A DNA stretch of 61,609 nt from an uncultured Lachnospiraceae bacterium (GTDB taxonomy: Bacteria; Bacillota; Clostridia; Lachnospirales; Lachnospiraceae): positions 1 to 61,609 of the forward strand of contig CAJTMW010000005.1 of NCBI GenBank assembly GCA_910577275.1, given 5' to 3'. The position numbers and the translations under genes were made by a program. Within the stretch, counting starts at the first letter, position 1. Each line of letters opens with the position of its first letter. The notes beneath the pieces were generated by a model. The model saw only the letters and a program-made list of their open reading frames with translations, was not told the origin of the DNA and did not search any database. Below are positions 24,185-33,465 of this stretch, in pieces.

Positions 24185-26011
24185 ATGGATTCAAAGAAAA
24201 TGAAAAGCTATTTAAGTTTGATACCAATCTCTGCCAGGGTACGGCGGCGTCAAAACCGCATGACTCTGTTATGCATTATTTTCGCCGTGTTCCTCGTGAC
24301 GGCAGTATTCAGCATGGCAGAGATGGCTTTAAGAGTGGAACAGGCCAGACTGACCGAAAAGCACGCCAGGGAATTTACTTTCCAGGCTATGATGGATACT
24401 ACTATGGGCAAGAACCTCTTTTTGCTTGCCGGAGCACTGTTTATTCTGATTCTGCTTGCGGGAGTGCTGATGATTTCAGGCAGTATTAACAGCACGGTGG
24501 CTCAGCGGACAAAGTTTTTCGGGATGATGCGCTGTATCGGCATGAGCCGCCAGCAGTTAAAGCGGTTTGTACGGCTGGAGGCCCTTAACTGGTGCAAAAC
24601 GGCTATCCCCATCGGCATTGTCCTGGGCACGGTCAGCGCATGGGCTTTATGCGCCGTTCTGCGGTTCGTGGTCGGGGAGGAATTTGCTGCGATTCCCGTC
24701 TTTGGAATCAGCCTCGTCGGAATTATCAGCGGCATCGTTATGGGACTGGTCACGGTGCTGCTCGCCGCCGGAGCACCGGCAAGACAGGCGGCAAAAGTAT
24801 CCCCGATGGCGGCAGTTTCGGGAAACACAGAGAATGCAAGCCAGACACGGCATGCAGTCCGTATCGGCAGGTTTCCCATCGAAATTTCTCTGGGCGCCCA
24901 TCATGCAAAATCGGCAAGGAAAAATTTGTTCCTGATGACGGGTTCCTTTGCACTGAGCATCATCCTGTTTTTGACATTCTCTGTCCTGCTGGACTTTGTA
25001 GGCTATCTGCTGCCCCAGTCTGCCAGCGATGCCGATATCACGATTTCCGGGGAGGCCGGCGTCAACTGTGTTCCCTGGGAGACGGTGGAGGTGATTCGTG
25101 AGATGAACGGCGTAAAAAATATTTTTGGGCGTCGAAGTGCCTTTGAAGTTCCGGCGGTTCTGGGACAGGAAGATTTGCCTCACGTAGTGGATTTGATTTC
25201 CTTTGACGATTTTGATATTGAAGCATTGAAAAAAGACGACAGGTTAAAAAAGGGCAGCGACATCTCCAAAGTCTACGGGAATAACGGCTCCGTGCTGGTA
25301 ATCTGCGACCCGGAAGCTCCGCTTCACATAGGAGATACGATACAGGTGAATGGCGAGCCGCTGGCTGTGGCGGGAATGCTGAAATACGACCTGTTCAGCG
25401 AGGATGGCCGCTCTTCGGGCAGGGCTTCCATCATTACATCCGGCGAGACCTTTGTCCGGCTGACCGGCATAACCGACTATTCGCTTGTGATGGTGCAGAC
25501 CACGGGCGATGTGACAGACGGGGATGTTGCCGCCATAAGCGAGCTGCTGGACGAGGGCATTACGCTCCGGGATGGGCGTGAGATGCGCACTTCCGGCACC
25601 TATACCGCTTTTGTGCTGTGCGTTTATGGCTTTTTGGCGATTATCGCTATGGTTACGCTGCTTAACATTATGAACAGCATCTCCATGAGCGTATCCGCCA
25701 GGAGCAGACAGTATGGGGCTATGCGGGCTGTGGGTATGGATGACAGTCAGGTAACAAGAATGATTGCTGCTGAAGCTGTTACCTACGCTTTGTCCGGCTG
25801 CGTGATTGGGTGCATCGTTGGTCTGGTGGCTGGCAGAATGCTGTACAATCTTTTGATTGACGGCCGTTTTCCCTATGCCGTATGGGCACTGCCTGTTTCC
25901 CGTCTGCTCATAGTTTTGACATTTGTTGCGGCGGCAACACTGGCTGCCATTTACGCCCCTGCAAAACGGATTCGTAACATGGCTATAACCGCAACAATCA
26001 ATGAATTGTAA
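24185..26011 (+). CDS. FtsX-family ABC permease, module 3
   Basis: A 608-residue permease: N-terminal span near 30-48, first FtsX core (LLAGALFILILLAGVLMISG to the PMAAVSG motif, about 75-215), second span near 250-275, an extracellular domain (about 280-445) and a second FtsX core (about 450-605, SISMSVSARSRQYGAMRAVG). The first extracellular domain is very short, unlike the module 2 permease of 855 residues. ATG 24185 lies eight bases after GGAGG. It should pair with the ATPase at 22411. Confidence 0.88.
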   Translation: MDSKKMKSYLSLIPISARVRRRQNRMTLLCIIFAVFLVTAVFSMAEMALRVEQARLTEKHAREFTFQAMMDTTMGKNLFLLAGALFILILLAGVLMISGSINSTVAQRTKFFGMMRCIGMSRQQLKRFVRLEALNWCKTAIPIGIVLGTVSAWALCAVLRFVVGEEFAAIPVFGISLVGIISGIVMGLVTVLLAAGAPARQAAKVSPMAAVSGNTENASQTRHAVRIGRFPIEISLGAHHAKSARKNLFLMTGSFALSIILFLTFSVLLDFVGYLLPQSASDADITISGEAGVNCVPWETVEVIREMNGVKNIFGRRSAFEVPAVLGQEDLPHVVDLISFDDFDIEALKKDDRLKKGSDISKVYGNNGSVLVICDPEAPLHIGDTIQVNGEPLAVAGMLKYDLFSEDGRSSGRASIITSGETFVRLTGITDYSLVMVQTTGDVTDGDVAAISELLDEGITLRDGREMRTSGTYTAFVLCVYGFLAIIAMVTLLNIMNSISMSVSARSRQYGAMRAVGMDDSQVTRMIAAEAVTYALSGCVIGCIVGLVAGRMLYNLLIDGRFPYAVWALPVSRLLIVLTFVAAATLAAIYAPAKRIRNMAITATINEL

Positions 26012-26095
26012 AAAGAAGAACAAGTTGCATATCAATTCCTCTGGCATCCTGTGCATGCCGCTTGCAGTAAAAGGCTGGTCAAGACGGCTGAGTGT

Positions 26096-26674
26096 TTAGC
26101 GGACGGGCGGTATATATCCAAGCTTTATTGCTTTTGTTATGGCCTCTACAACGGAAGAGATATCTAATTTTTCAAATATAGGCTGTAAATGGTTAGAAAG
26201 TGTCCGCTCGCTTATATATAGCTCATCCGCAACACATTTTCGTTTTTTTCCATCACTGATTAATTGTAAAATTTTCTTTTCCATACTTGTTAAATCTTCG
26301 ATTATTATTTTATTATTTTCAGATGGAAAGCAGGTGCCGATTATGATATTTTCGGATAGTAACAGGGAAAGGATGTTTTCCCTCCTGTAACCTAACAGAG
26401 CATAGATTCCAAGTTCTTTGGTGCGCTGTCTTAAAAAGAAACGGTTTGAATATGACATATAAAAAATTACGAACACAGTCAAAAAGACAGAGATAACCCT
26501 GCACATGGATTCCACCCGTCCATCTCCCGATATTTTTTCAAGCATTACCGTATTCATTGAAAAAGAGGTAAATGCAAAATATATGGTAATGACAAGGGAT
26601 ACGGACAGGATGTAAAGTGCATAAAATGCAAAATTTTTCTTTAAATTCTTAAAAGCAATAGACAGATTATTCAT
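26096..26674 (-). CDS. Chimeric ORF: BceB-like permease N-terminus joined to a LuxR-type HTH
   Basis: Residues 1 to about 107 match the start of a BceB-like FtsX permease (two membrane spans, RFFLRQRTKELGIYALLGYR). From about residue 118 the sequence is a NarL/LuxR DNA-binding domain (SMEKKILQLISDGKKRKCVADELYISERTL). The junction lies near IIIGTCFPSENN. The permease normally has over 600 residues, so transport function is lost. The fusion most likely arose by deletion between a permease gene and a LuxR-type regulator gene. The single frame is open, so a membrane-anchored DNA-binding protein is formally possible. Confidence 0.75.
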   Translation of the reverse strand: MNNLSIAFKNLKKNFAFYALYILSVSLVITIYFAFTSFSMNTVMLEKISGDGRVESMCRVISVFLTVFVIFYMSYSNRFFLRQRTKELGIYALLGYRRENILSLLLSENIIIGTCFPSENNKIIIEDLTSMEKKILQLISDGKKRKCVADELYISERTLSNHLQPIFEKLDISSVVEAITKAIKLGYIPPVR

Positions 26675-26687
26675 GGAATCGCCCTCC

Positions 26688-27437
26688 TTATCTTGCAGTA
26701 TCCAGTTTCGTTATTTCTGCGGCGATGGCTTCATAGAAATCACGCCGGGAGCTACCCTGATTCCTGAGTTCTCTGATGATGCATCCATCCTTAAAAATAA
26801 GGATGCGCCCTGCAAAACTTGCCGCATATGCATCATGGGTTACCATCAATATGGTAGTATGCAGCTCCCTGTTGGCTTCATACAAAGCATTTAACAGCTC
26901 GGTAGCCGAACTGGAATCCAGGGCTCCTGTCGGTTCATCAGCAAACAATATGCTCGGCTGCTTTACAATCGCCCTTGCTGCGGATGCCCTTTGACGCTGG
27001 CCTCCGGATAATTTATGAGGGTATTTGTCAAGCTGTGACGCAATGCCAAACCTTTCTGCCAGGCTCCGTACCATACTTTCGATTTTTTGGGGCGGCAGTT
27101 TCTGAAGGGTAAGGGGAACAGATATATTTTCACGGATGGTAAGGCTGTCAAGCAGAAAATATTCCTGAAAAATAAAGCCTAAATTGTCTTTACGGAAATC
27201 GGCGGCGCTTGTGCGGTTAAGGCTTTTCAGGCTTATTCCGTTTATTTTGATACTTCCGCCTGTAGGCGTATCTATTGTAGAAAGAACATTGAGCAGAGTA
27301 GTCTTTCCTGAACCGGATGCCCCCATAATTCCGATAAATTCCCCTTCCGCTACACGGAAAGAAACCTTGTTTAAACCGGGATGACCGGACTTTCCGTAAA
27401 TTTTTGTTACTTCTTTTGCTTCTAATAATGTACTCAT
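26688..27437 (-). CDS. BceA-type ABC ATPase, module 4
   Basis: A 249-residue ATPase with Walker A GASGSGKTT, signature LSGGQRQRASAARAI, Walker B LFADEPTGALDS and H in MVTHDAY. The ASAARAI variant and a C-terminal DFYEAIAAEI tail are typical of BceA-like bacitracin-type exporters. ATG 27437 follows AAAAGGAGATTTTGCC; an in-frame start at 27521 is unsupported. Its permease partner, immediately downstream on the same strand, survives only as the N-terminal 107 residues of the chimera at 26096-26674. Confidence 0.9.
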   Translation of the reverse strand: MSTLLEAKEVTKIYGKSGHPGLNKVSFRVAEGEFIGIMGASGSGKTTLLNVLSTIDTPTGGSIKINGISLKSLNRTSAADFRKDNLGFIFQEYFLLDSLTIRENISVPLTLQKLPPQKIESMVRSLAERFGIASQLDKYPHKLSGGQRQRASAARAIVKQPSILFADEPTGALDSSSATELLNALYEANRELHTTILMVTHDAYAASFAGRILIFKDGCIIRELRNQGSSRRDFYEAIAAEITKLDTAR

Positions 27438-27493
27438 GGCAAAATCTCCTTTTTTTATTACAATAAGCTGGCTCGCAAAGCGTGGCAGCGTTT

Positions 27494-27572
27494 GTTTTTC
27501 TGCCATATTGTACTGCCACATGCAGAAAAACGAATGAGTAATTCAGGCAAATTTTATGCGTGAATTACTCAT
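27494..27572. repeat. Two inverted repeats upstream of the module 4 ATPase
   Basis: GTTTTTCTGC (27494-27503) with GCAGAAAAAC (27522-27531), and ATGAGTAATTCA (27534-27545) with TGAATTACTCAT (27561-27572), are both perfect. They lie in the region that should contain the minus-strand promoter of the ATPase gene and may be operators; their factor is unknown. Confidence 0.7.
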
Positions 27573-27667
27573 GAAAAATAAGAGACGGATTGATATTATT
27601 TAAAATGGGATTTGCGATTGAAAAATACATCAGAAACAAGAAGGACATAAAAAATTCACAAAAATTG

Positions 27668-27709
27668 TTAGCAATAGCACTTGACGAGTGCTGATTGTAG
27701 TGATATAAC
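27668..27709 (+). promoter_or_regulatory. CIRCE operator overlapping the hsp20 promoter
   Basis: TTAGCAATA (27668-27676), a 9-bp spacer and GAGTGCTGA (27686-27694) match the HrcA-binding CIRCE element TTAGCACTC-N9-GAGTGCTAA at 15 of 18 arm positions. TTGACG (27681-27686), a 17-bp spacer and TATAAC (27704-27709) form the promoter within it. HrcA repression of the downstream heat-shock gene is therefore expected. Confidence 0.88.
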
Positions 27710-27813
27710 ACATATAGAACAGATAGGACGGAAAGAACAGATGATTTCTTTCCAACATCCAAAGTTCCAGTTAACAAATTGTTTTTAGCATAATAAAAAA
27801 GGAGAGATGACTT

Positions 27814-28287
27814 ATGATGACACCTGGTATTTTTGGAGAGAACTTATTTGATGATTTCTTTGATGACATTTTTGATTTTCCTGTGCTTGATGACAGGGCA
27901 ATGCAGAAAGCGCAGAGGAAGCTGTACGGACGTCATGCAGCGAACATGATGAAAACAGATGTGCGGGAACATGATGACCATTTTGAGGTAGATATTGATT
28001 TGCCCGGTTTCAGGAAAGACGAAATTTCTCTGGAACTGAAGGACGGATATCTGGTGATTACTGCGGCGAAGGGGCTCGACAAAGATGAGAAAGAAAAGAA
28101 AACCGGGAAGTTTGTCCGCCGGGAGCGTTATGCAGGCAGCATGAGCAGGTCATTCTATGTTGGCGAGGATATGAAGGAGGAAGATATCCATGCAAAGTAC
28201 GAAGGCGGCGTGTTGAAGCTGAATGTGCCAAAGGCAAAAGAAAATCAGCCGCAGGTTGAAGAAAAGAAATATATTGCCATTGAGTAA
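27814..28287 (+). CDS. Hsp20/alpha-crystallin small heat-shock protein
   Basis: A 157-residue holdase chaperone. The N-terminal part is acidic and aromatic (GENLFDDFFDDIFDFP), followed by the alpha-crystallin domain (about 45-145; KTDVREHDDHFEVDIDLPGF start, GGVLKLNVPK near its end). Small Hsps bind unfolding proteins for later refolding by DnaK. ATG 27814 has GGAGAGATGA upstream; ATG 27817 is in frame and equally possible. A CIRCE operator controls it and a strong terminator follows, directly before a group II intron. Confidence 0.93.
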   Translation: MMTPGIFGENLFDDFFDDIFDFPVLDDRAMQKAQRKLYGRHAANMMKTDVREHDDHFEVDIDLPGFRKDEISLELKDGYLVITAAKGLDKDEKEKKTGKFVRRERYAGSMSRSFYVGEDMKEEDIHAKYEGGVLKLNVPKAKENQPQVEEKKYIAIE

Positions 28288-28307
28288 CAGACTGAAACGG
28301 ATGACAG

Positions 28308-28337
28308 GCAGGGGGCAGAACAAACCCCCTGCTTTTT
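28308..28337 (+). terminator. Rho-independent terminator of hsp20
   Basis: GCAGGGGG (28308-28315) pairs with CCCCCTGC (28325-28332) and is followed by TTTTT. It lies about 14 bp before the inferred 5' end of the group II intron. Confidence 0.92.
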
Positions 28338-28350
28338 GTTTGCCCAGCAT

Positions 28351-30200
28351 GGGCGTTCTCTAACGGGTGTAAGTCCCGAGTGTGCGTAGGCAACGACGAA
28401 GCACATAGCTGAACAGCAAGGGTGTCCGCCGTGAGACGGAATCTGAAAGAAGCTGCAAGCAAACCTCCGGCCTGACGGACAGGAACCGCATATAAGGCTC
28501 GGAAATACGGATAAGGTGGCAAAAGGCACTGAAGTCCAAAAGTTGCTGGAAGAACGAGTAAATGCGGCAGGTACATGGAGGGAAAGAGTGCGCACCTTAA
28601 CCGGGGAGGTCTCACAGGCGGTTCCATTAGCCGTAGTAACAACGAACTGTGAGAATGTCGCAAAGCCAAGCGAGCTTGGCTTTAGCCATAGTAGTGAAGA
28701 AGTTCCTGTAACGGGAATGGAGCGAAGGGCGGAACAATCAATCAGTTGAAGTACGTTCCACTTCGTAGCCGGAGCAGACGCCTGTCGATGGCATCAAAGG
28801 CGGCAAAGGCAAAAGGGGCAGAAAGGAAACAACGCATGGACACAAGTAGTCTCATGGAGCAGGTATTGAGCAAAGAAAACCTCAATGCGGCGTACCTGCA
28901 AGTCGTAAGGAACAAAGGGGCGGCGGGCGTTGACGGTATGACCGTAGACGAACTTGGCGATTACCTTTCGGAAAACGGCGAAAGCATCAGAGAGCAGTTG
29001 CGGACAAGGAAGTATAAGCCGCAACCTGTCCGCAGGGTGGAGATACCGAAGCCAGACGGGGGTGTAAGAAACCTTGGAGTACCGACAGTAGTTGACCGTT
29101 TTGTACAACAGGCGGTAGCGCAGGTACTCACTCCGATATTTGAGGAGCAGTTCCACGAACACAGTTACGGATTCAGACCGAACCGATGTGCGCAACAGGC
29201 AGTCATAAAAGCATAGGAAATGATGAATGACGGACATAGCTGGATAGTGGACATTGACCTTGCGAAGTTCTTTGACACGGTTGACCATGATAAGCTGATG
29301 ACTATCTTCGGACGGACCATAAAGGACGGAGATGTCATATCAGTGGTAAGGAAATTCCTTGTCAGCGGAGTGATGATAGACGATGAGTACGAAGATACCA
29401 TAGTGGGCACGCCGCAGGGGGGAAATATATCACCGCTGTTAGCGAACATTATGTTAAACGAACTGGATAAAGAACTGGAAGCAAGAGAGCTGGATTTCGT
29501 CCGATACGCAGACGACCTCATCATAATGGTTGGAAGCAGGCAGGCGGCAGAACGGGTAATGAAGAGCGTCACCCGGTTTATTGAGGAGAAGCTCGGATTG
29601 AAAGTAAATGCCGAAAAGAGCAAGGTGGATAAGCCGAAAGGCATCAAGTATCTCGGATTTGGATTTTACTATGACACATTTGCCAGAGGGTATAAAGCCA
29701 GACCACATTCCAAAGCGGTAGAGAAGTTCAAGGCACAGATGAAGAAGCTTACATGAAGAAGCTGGGGAGTAAGCAACGCTTATAAGGTAGAGAAACTCAA
29801 CCAGCTTATCCGGGGATGGATAAACTATTTCAAAATCGGAAGTATGAAAGGGTTGTGTGAGCGGTTGGACAGCAACATTAGATACCGTCTTAGGATGTGT
29901 ATCTGGAAGCACTGGAAAACCCCAAAGAACAGAGCAAAGAACCTGATAAAGCTTGGAATACCAGCATGGTCAGCGTGGAAAACCGCTTATCTGCATGGAT
30001 ATGCAAAACCTGCAAGATGTTGGGATGTTCATCAGGCTATAAGCAATAAGAGATTAGTCGAATTCGGGCTAATCTCCATGCTCGACTACTACGCCGCAAA
30101 GCGTGTTACTTGTTAAGTTGATTGAACCGCCGTGTACCGAACGGTACGCACGGTGGTGTGAGAGGTCGGGGGATTACTCAAATCCCCCTCCTACTCGATT
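28351..30200 (+). mobile_element. Group II intron (boundaries approximate)
   Basis: The 5' end begins near GGGCG at 28351, followed by the GGGTGTAAGTCCCG motif of domain I. A domain V-like hairpin (CCGCCGTGTACC ... GGTACGCACGGTGG) lies at about 30127-30155, and a domain VI-like hairpin with GGGGGATT/ATCCCCC arms ends near CTACTCGAT at 30200. It encodes a maturase without endonuclease domain. Insertion directly after a terminator stem is the target habit known for group IIC introns. The subclass is inferred. Confidence 0.75.
28836..30116 (+). pseudogene. Group II intron reverse transcriptase/maturase with two nonsense codons
   Basis: One continuous frame of 427 codons encodes a reverse transcriptase with the YADD active site (FVRYADDLIIM), the GTPQGGNISPLLANI block, the thumb/X domain (INYFKIGSM) and no C-terminal HNH endonuclease. 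It is interrupted by TAG at 29214-29216, where relatives have Leu in KALEMM, and TGA at 29754-29756, where relatives have Ser in LTSRSWG. Two separate stops mean the intron cannot make its own maturase; it might still splice with one supplied in trans. Confidence 0.9.
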
Positions 30201-30255
30201 CTTCGGGGAAAAGAGGTTCTCAGTCAGTGACCTGTACTTTTTTTATGGAAAAGCT

Positions 30256-30420
30256 ATGATGGACAGTGAAAGAACGCAGCCATATGCAACGATTGTCAGT
30301 GTTGTAGGAGGCTTTGTGAGCGGCACATTGCTTACAGGTCTTGTGTATGCCAGCCGTTATATTGTAAAACTGAAGGCAGCCAGAATGCGTCTGATAAAAA
30401 CACTGCGGAGATTAAAGTAG
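30256..30420 (+). CDS. Small single-span membrane protein, unknown
   Basis: A 54-residue peptide starting MMDSERTQPY with one hydrophobic helix (ATIVSVVGGFVSGTLLTGLV) and a basic C-terminal tail (KLKAARMRLIKTLRRLK), so the tail should face the cytoplasm. I do not recognise it. The ribosome site is weak (GGAAAAGC). The frame remains open upstream into the intron 3' end, so it may be the tail of a gene that the intron or a deletion interrupted. Confidence 0.4.
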   Translation: MMDSERTQPYATIVSVVGGFVSGTLLTGLVYASRYIVKLKAARMRLIKTLRRLK

Positions 30421-30515
30421 TGCAGGGTGCTAATGTAATATGTGAAATATTGAAATTGATTTTTTGATTTTTAAAATAAAACAGATGTGTAAAGGGATTA
30501 GGCAGAATAAACTTA

Positions 30516-30975
30516 TCATCCGGTTCTTATCAAATGTGACACCCAGGTGACAGTGCAGCACGTTCTCCACTCCTCAGTGCCCCTCGCTATCCTCCCCCTC
30601 CTCCGGCTCTGCCGTCCTTTTATGTATCCTTCTTTCTCTTTCAGCCCCACAAGGCATTCTTCATCAAAGTAACCCTTCACTTCCTCATAAAACAGCCCCT
30701 GGTTCCCCTTTAATGCCAGCACATATTCCCCTTTCCCCTCATGGATTACCGCCGCTGTTTCTTTCTGGCAGTTCATGGCATCCACTGTCACTATCATCCC
30801 ATTCAGCTCCATCAGACCCAGCACCTCCTGAGCGTCGGTATCTCATTCGTTTTCTCCCCTATGGCCTTGTGCCCTACGCACATCCCCGCATCATAGGAAT
30901 ACACATTCAGCATCTGCATTGCCTTTACCGGCTCATCCGCACTTTCCTTCCTCTGGAGGAATTGGAATCATAACT
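30516..30975 (-). pseudogene. ISAs1-family transposase fragment
   Basis: The minus strand encodes LMELNGMIVTVDAMNCQKET and ALKGNQGLFYEEVKGYF, the DDE region of ISAs1/H-repeat transposases (second aspartate in VTVDAMN). An upstream piece (VKAMQMLNVYSYDAGMCVGH, ending KTNEIPT) is in another frame, with a shift near 30833. Both the N-terminal and C-terminal parts are missing. It fills the gap between the hsp20 region and the sugar locus. 30421-30515 and 30976-31189 hold nothing else recognisable apart from a TATAAT at 31152-31157 that may serve the sugar operon. Confidence 0.75.
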
Positions 30976-31189
30976 TAAAGCTCATACTTGGACAAGCATC
31001 TATGCATATTGTTATGAGTTTCATTTTTGCAACAAAGCGCATAGGCAAAATGTATGTGAAAGTCTGAGCGGTAATAATGATGATATGTATATTGTGATAA
31101 AAATTGATATATCATGTTTAATAATTTGTATAGAATGGATAGCTATGCTGATATAATAATATTACCATCAAATTTAAGGAGGAGAACAA

Positions 31190-32566
31190 ATGAAGAAAAA
31201 ACATGTAATACGAATGATTGGCTTGGCAATGGCAATCACAGTTGCACTGGCAGGCTGCGGTGGGAACAAAGAGACCGGAGCAGGCGACAATCAGAAGGTC
31301 GAGTCCTCGGGGGCGGAGGACACCGCACAGGAGGAAAGCTCTGGTGAAGAAGTGAAGATACCTGTCATAGTGACAACGGGAACCAATGATGGAATGGATT
31401 TGCAGATGCAGGAGGCTTTTGACGGTTTTAACGAAGCATATAAGGGAAAATACCAGCTGGATGTGGAATATATGGCAGGTTCTGCGGACGATTATCGTTC
31501 CAAACTGAAAATGCTCAACACATCAGATTCCATGCCGGCATTGATTGATATAGGTACGGAGCCTGCATTTTTCGATTTGTTGGTGGAAAATGGGCGTCTG
31601 GCAGACATTGCGCCATATTTGGAGAACGATGAGGAATGGAGAAGCTGGCTGATGCCGCAGGGAATTGAAGAGCTTACACGCGAGGATGGAACGATGTATA
31701 TGGTTCCGCCAACGGGCTTGCAGATGGTAGGAATCTACTATAATAAGGAGCTGTTTGAACAGGCGGGAATAGAAAAATTCCCGGAGACCTGGGATGAATT
31801 TTGGACAGCCTGCGAAAAACTGACAGCAGAAGGAATAACTCCTCTTTCCCTGATGACTGCCGAAACGGCATGGTGCCCTATGCTTGGGATGACGGCATAT
31901 CTCGGTGGAAGTCAAAACGGGCGGGATTTTATGTCGGTAAGATACCCGGATAATTTTGATACATCGGAATTCAAAGAAGCAGTGGAAATTCTTAAAAAGG
32001 AATTTGAATACACCACAGCGGATGCAGTAGGTGGAACTTATGCATTGGCAGCCAACCATTTTTTCAGTGGAGACACCGCCATGATTGCTAATGGTCCCTG
32101 GATGATGCCGAGCCTTTCCGACCCCGATTATGCGCCGGCGGGTTTTGAACAGAAAGTAGGATATGCTCCGTTTCCGGGAAATCTTATGATAGGTTCCATA
32201 GCGGGCTGGAGCGTGACATCATGCCATGACCAGGCAGTGGTCGATGGGGCAGTTGAGTTTATGAAATTTTACTCATCGCCCAAGTATGCCACACAGCGGG
32301 CTTTAAAATCCGGACAATTGTCCTCAGTAATAGAGTTTCCACAGGAAGAATATGACAAGCTGATTCCTGCTATGAAGGATTGTGTGGATATTTCCAAGGA
32401 GGTAGAGATTGTACTTCCCAGTTATCAGAGCCAGTGGGACCCTGTGAACCAGAATGATGTATTTGGCAGGGAAATCCCCAATCTTGTGACCGGAAGTATT
32501 ACTACAGAGGATTTTATCGAGATGCTGAATAAAGGAGCTGCACAGTACAAAAAGGACATTGAATAA
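31190..32566 (+). CDS. Sugar ABC transporter substrate-binding lipoprotein
   Basis: A 458-residue family 1 extracellular solute-binding protein. The signal peptide has a basic start and a hydrophobic core ending in the lipobox LAGC (Cys near residue 24), so it is membrane-anchored outside the cell. A flexible acidic linker (about 25-55) leads to a two-lobed binding domain. Such proteins deliver oligosaccharides to MalFG-type permeases. AAGGAGGAGAACAA precedes ATG 31190. It is the first gene of a cluster reaching 45139; the ligand cannot be read from sequence. Confidence 0.93.
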   Translation: MKKKHVIRMIGLAMAITVALAGCGGNKETGAGDNQKVESSGAEDTAQEESSGEEVKIPVIVTTGTNDGMDLQMQEAFDGFNEAYKGKYQLDVEYMAGSADDYRSKLKMLNTSDSMPALIDIGTEPAFFDLLVENGRLADIAPYLENDEEWRSWLMPQGIEELTREDGTMYMVPPTGLQMVGIYYNKELFEQAGIEKFPETWDEFWTACEKLTAEGITPLSLMTAETAWCPMLGMTAYLGGSQNGRDFMSVRYPDNFDTSEFKEAVEILKKEFEYTTADAVGGTYALAANHFFSGDTAMIANGPWMMPSLSDPDYAPAGFEQKVGYAPFPGNLMIGSIAGWSVTSCHDQAVVDGAVEFMKFYSSPKYATQRALKSGQLSSVIEFPQEEYDKLIPAMKDCVDISKEVEIVLPSYQSQWDPVNQNDVFGREIPNLVTGSITTEDFIEMLNKGAAQYKKDIE

Positions 32567-32581
32567 ACAGAGGGTAATCGG

Positions 32582-33451
32582 ATGAAAGAAAAAAACAGAG
32601 CCTGGATTGCGTTATTTTTAGCGCCTGCACTTCTCATGTTCTGCCTGGTGTATTTAGGGCCGATGGTTTTGGCGTTGGTATCCAGCTTTACAAAATGGGA
32701 CGGAATGCAAAGGATGCGATTTATTGGAATTGAAAATTATGAGACAATTTTTCGCGACCCCGTATTCCATGCATCGCTTCTGCACACGATGGTTTGGGCG
32801 TTGCTGGCTGTATTTGTCCATGTACCCTTTGGTGTATTGGTTGCTTTGGTGTTAAAGCGAAGAAGAAAGGGATGGAGATTTACGAGATCGGTTTTTATGC
32901 TTCCCAATATTATTTCAAGGTCTGCGCTTGCATTGATGTTTGTGTTTATTTTCAAACCGGATGTGGGAATCTTGAATGGGTTGCTGGAAGGAATAGGGTT
33001 GGGCCATTTGGCAAGAAACTGGCTGATGGACCCCAAAACCTCTTTCCTGAGCATTACGAATATCTGGCTCTGGTATGCGGCTGTTATCACACTGATTGTT
33101 CTGGCAGAGTTATCCTCAATCTCCGAGGAGATTGAGGATGCTGCAAGAATTGACGGAGCTACGGAACGGCAGATTGATTTCCAGATATATCTTCCGCTTT
33201 TAAGAAGGGCGATTGGTACAGGGGCAATTGTAGCGGTAACGGCGGTGTTCAAGGAATTTGAGTCTATTTATATGACAACAAACGGGGGACCGGGTGATTC
33301 CAGCATGACGATTTCAGTTATGATGGTAAATAAGATTATACAGAGTAACCAATACGGATATGCCAATACCCTGGGAATTCTGCTGTTAGTGATTGGAATC
33401 GTGGTGATGCTCATCTGTAATAAACTGTTTCGGATGGACAAGGCGGATTGA
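32582..33451 (+). CDS. Sugar ABC transporter permease, MalF/UgpA type
   Basis: A 289-residue inner-membrane permease with six spans. The EAA loop that contacts the ATPase is visible as EIEDAARIDGATERQIDFQI (about residue 180), followed by YLPLLRRAI. It pairs with the next gene. No dedicated ATPase is encoded in the cluster, so the pair probably uses a shared MsmK/MalK-type ATPase, as is common for CUT1 importers in Firmicutes. It starts 15 bp after the binding protein and overlaps the next frame. Confidence 0.93.
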   Translation: MKEKNRAWIALFLAPALLMFCLVYLGPMVLALVSSFTKWDGMQRMRFIGIENYETIFRDPVFHASLLHTMVWALLAVFVHVPFGVLVALVLKRRRKGWRFTRSVFMLPNIISRSALALMFVFIFKPDVGILNGLLEGIGLGHLARNWLMDPKTSFLSITNIWLWYAAVITLIVLAELSSISEEIEDAARIDGATERQIDFQIYLPLLRRAIGTGAIVAVTAVFKEFESIYMTTNGGPGDSSMTISVMMVNKIIQSNQYGYANTLGILLLVIGIVVMLICNKLFRMDKAD

Positions 33452-33465
33452 GAGGTGTGAATATT

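Noticed and set aside
25244..26056. Minus-strand frame of 270 codons
   Set aside because: Antisense shadow of the module 3 permease; composition is His/Cys-rich as typical for shadows and no start signal is present.
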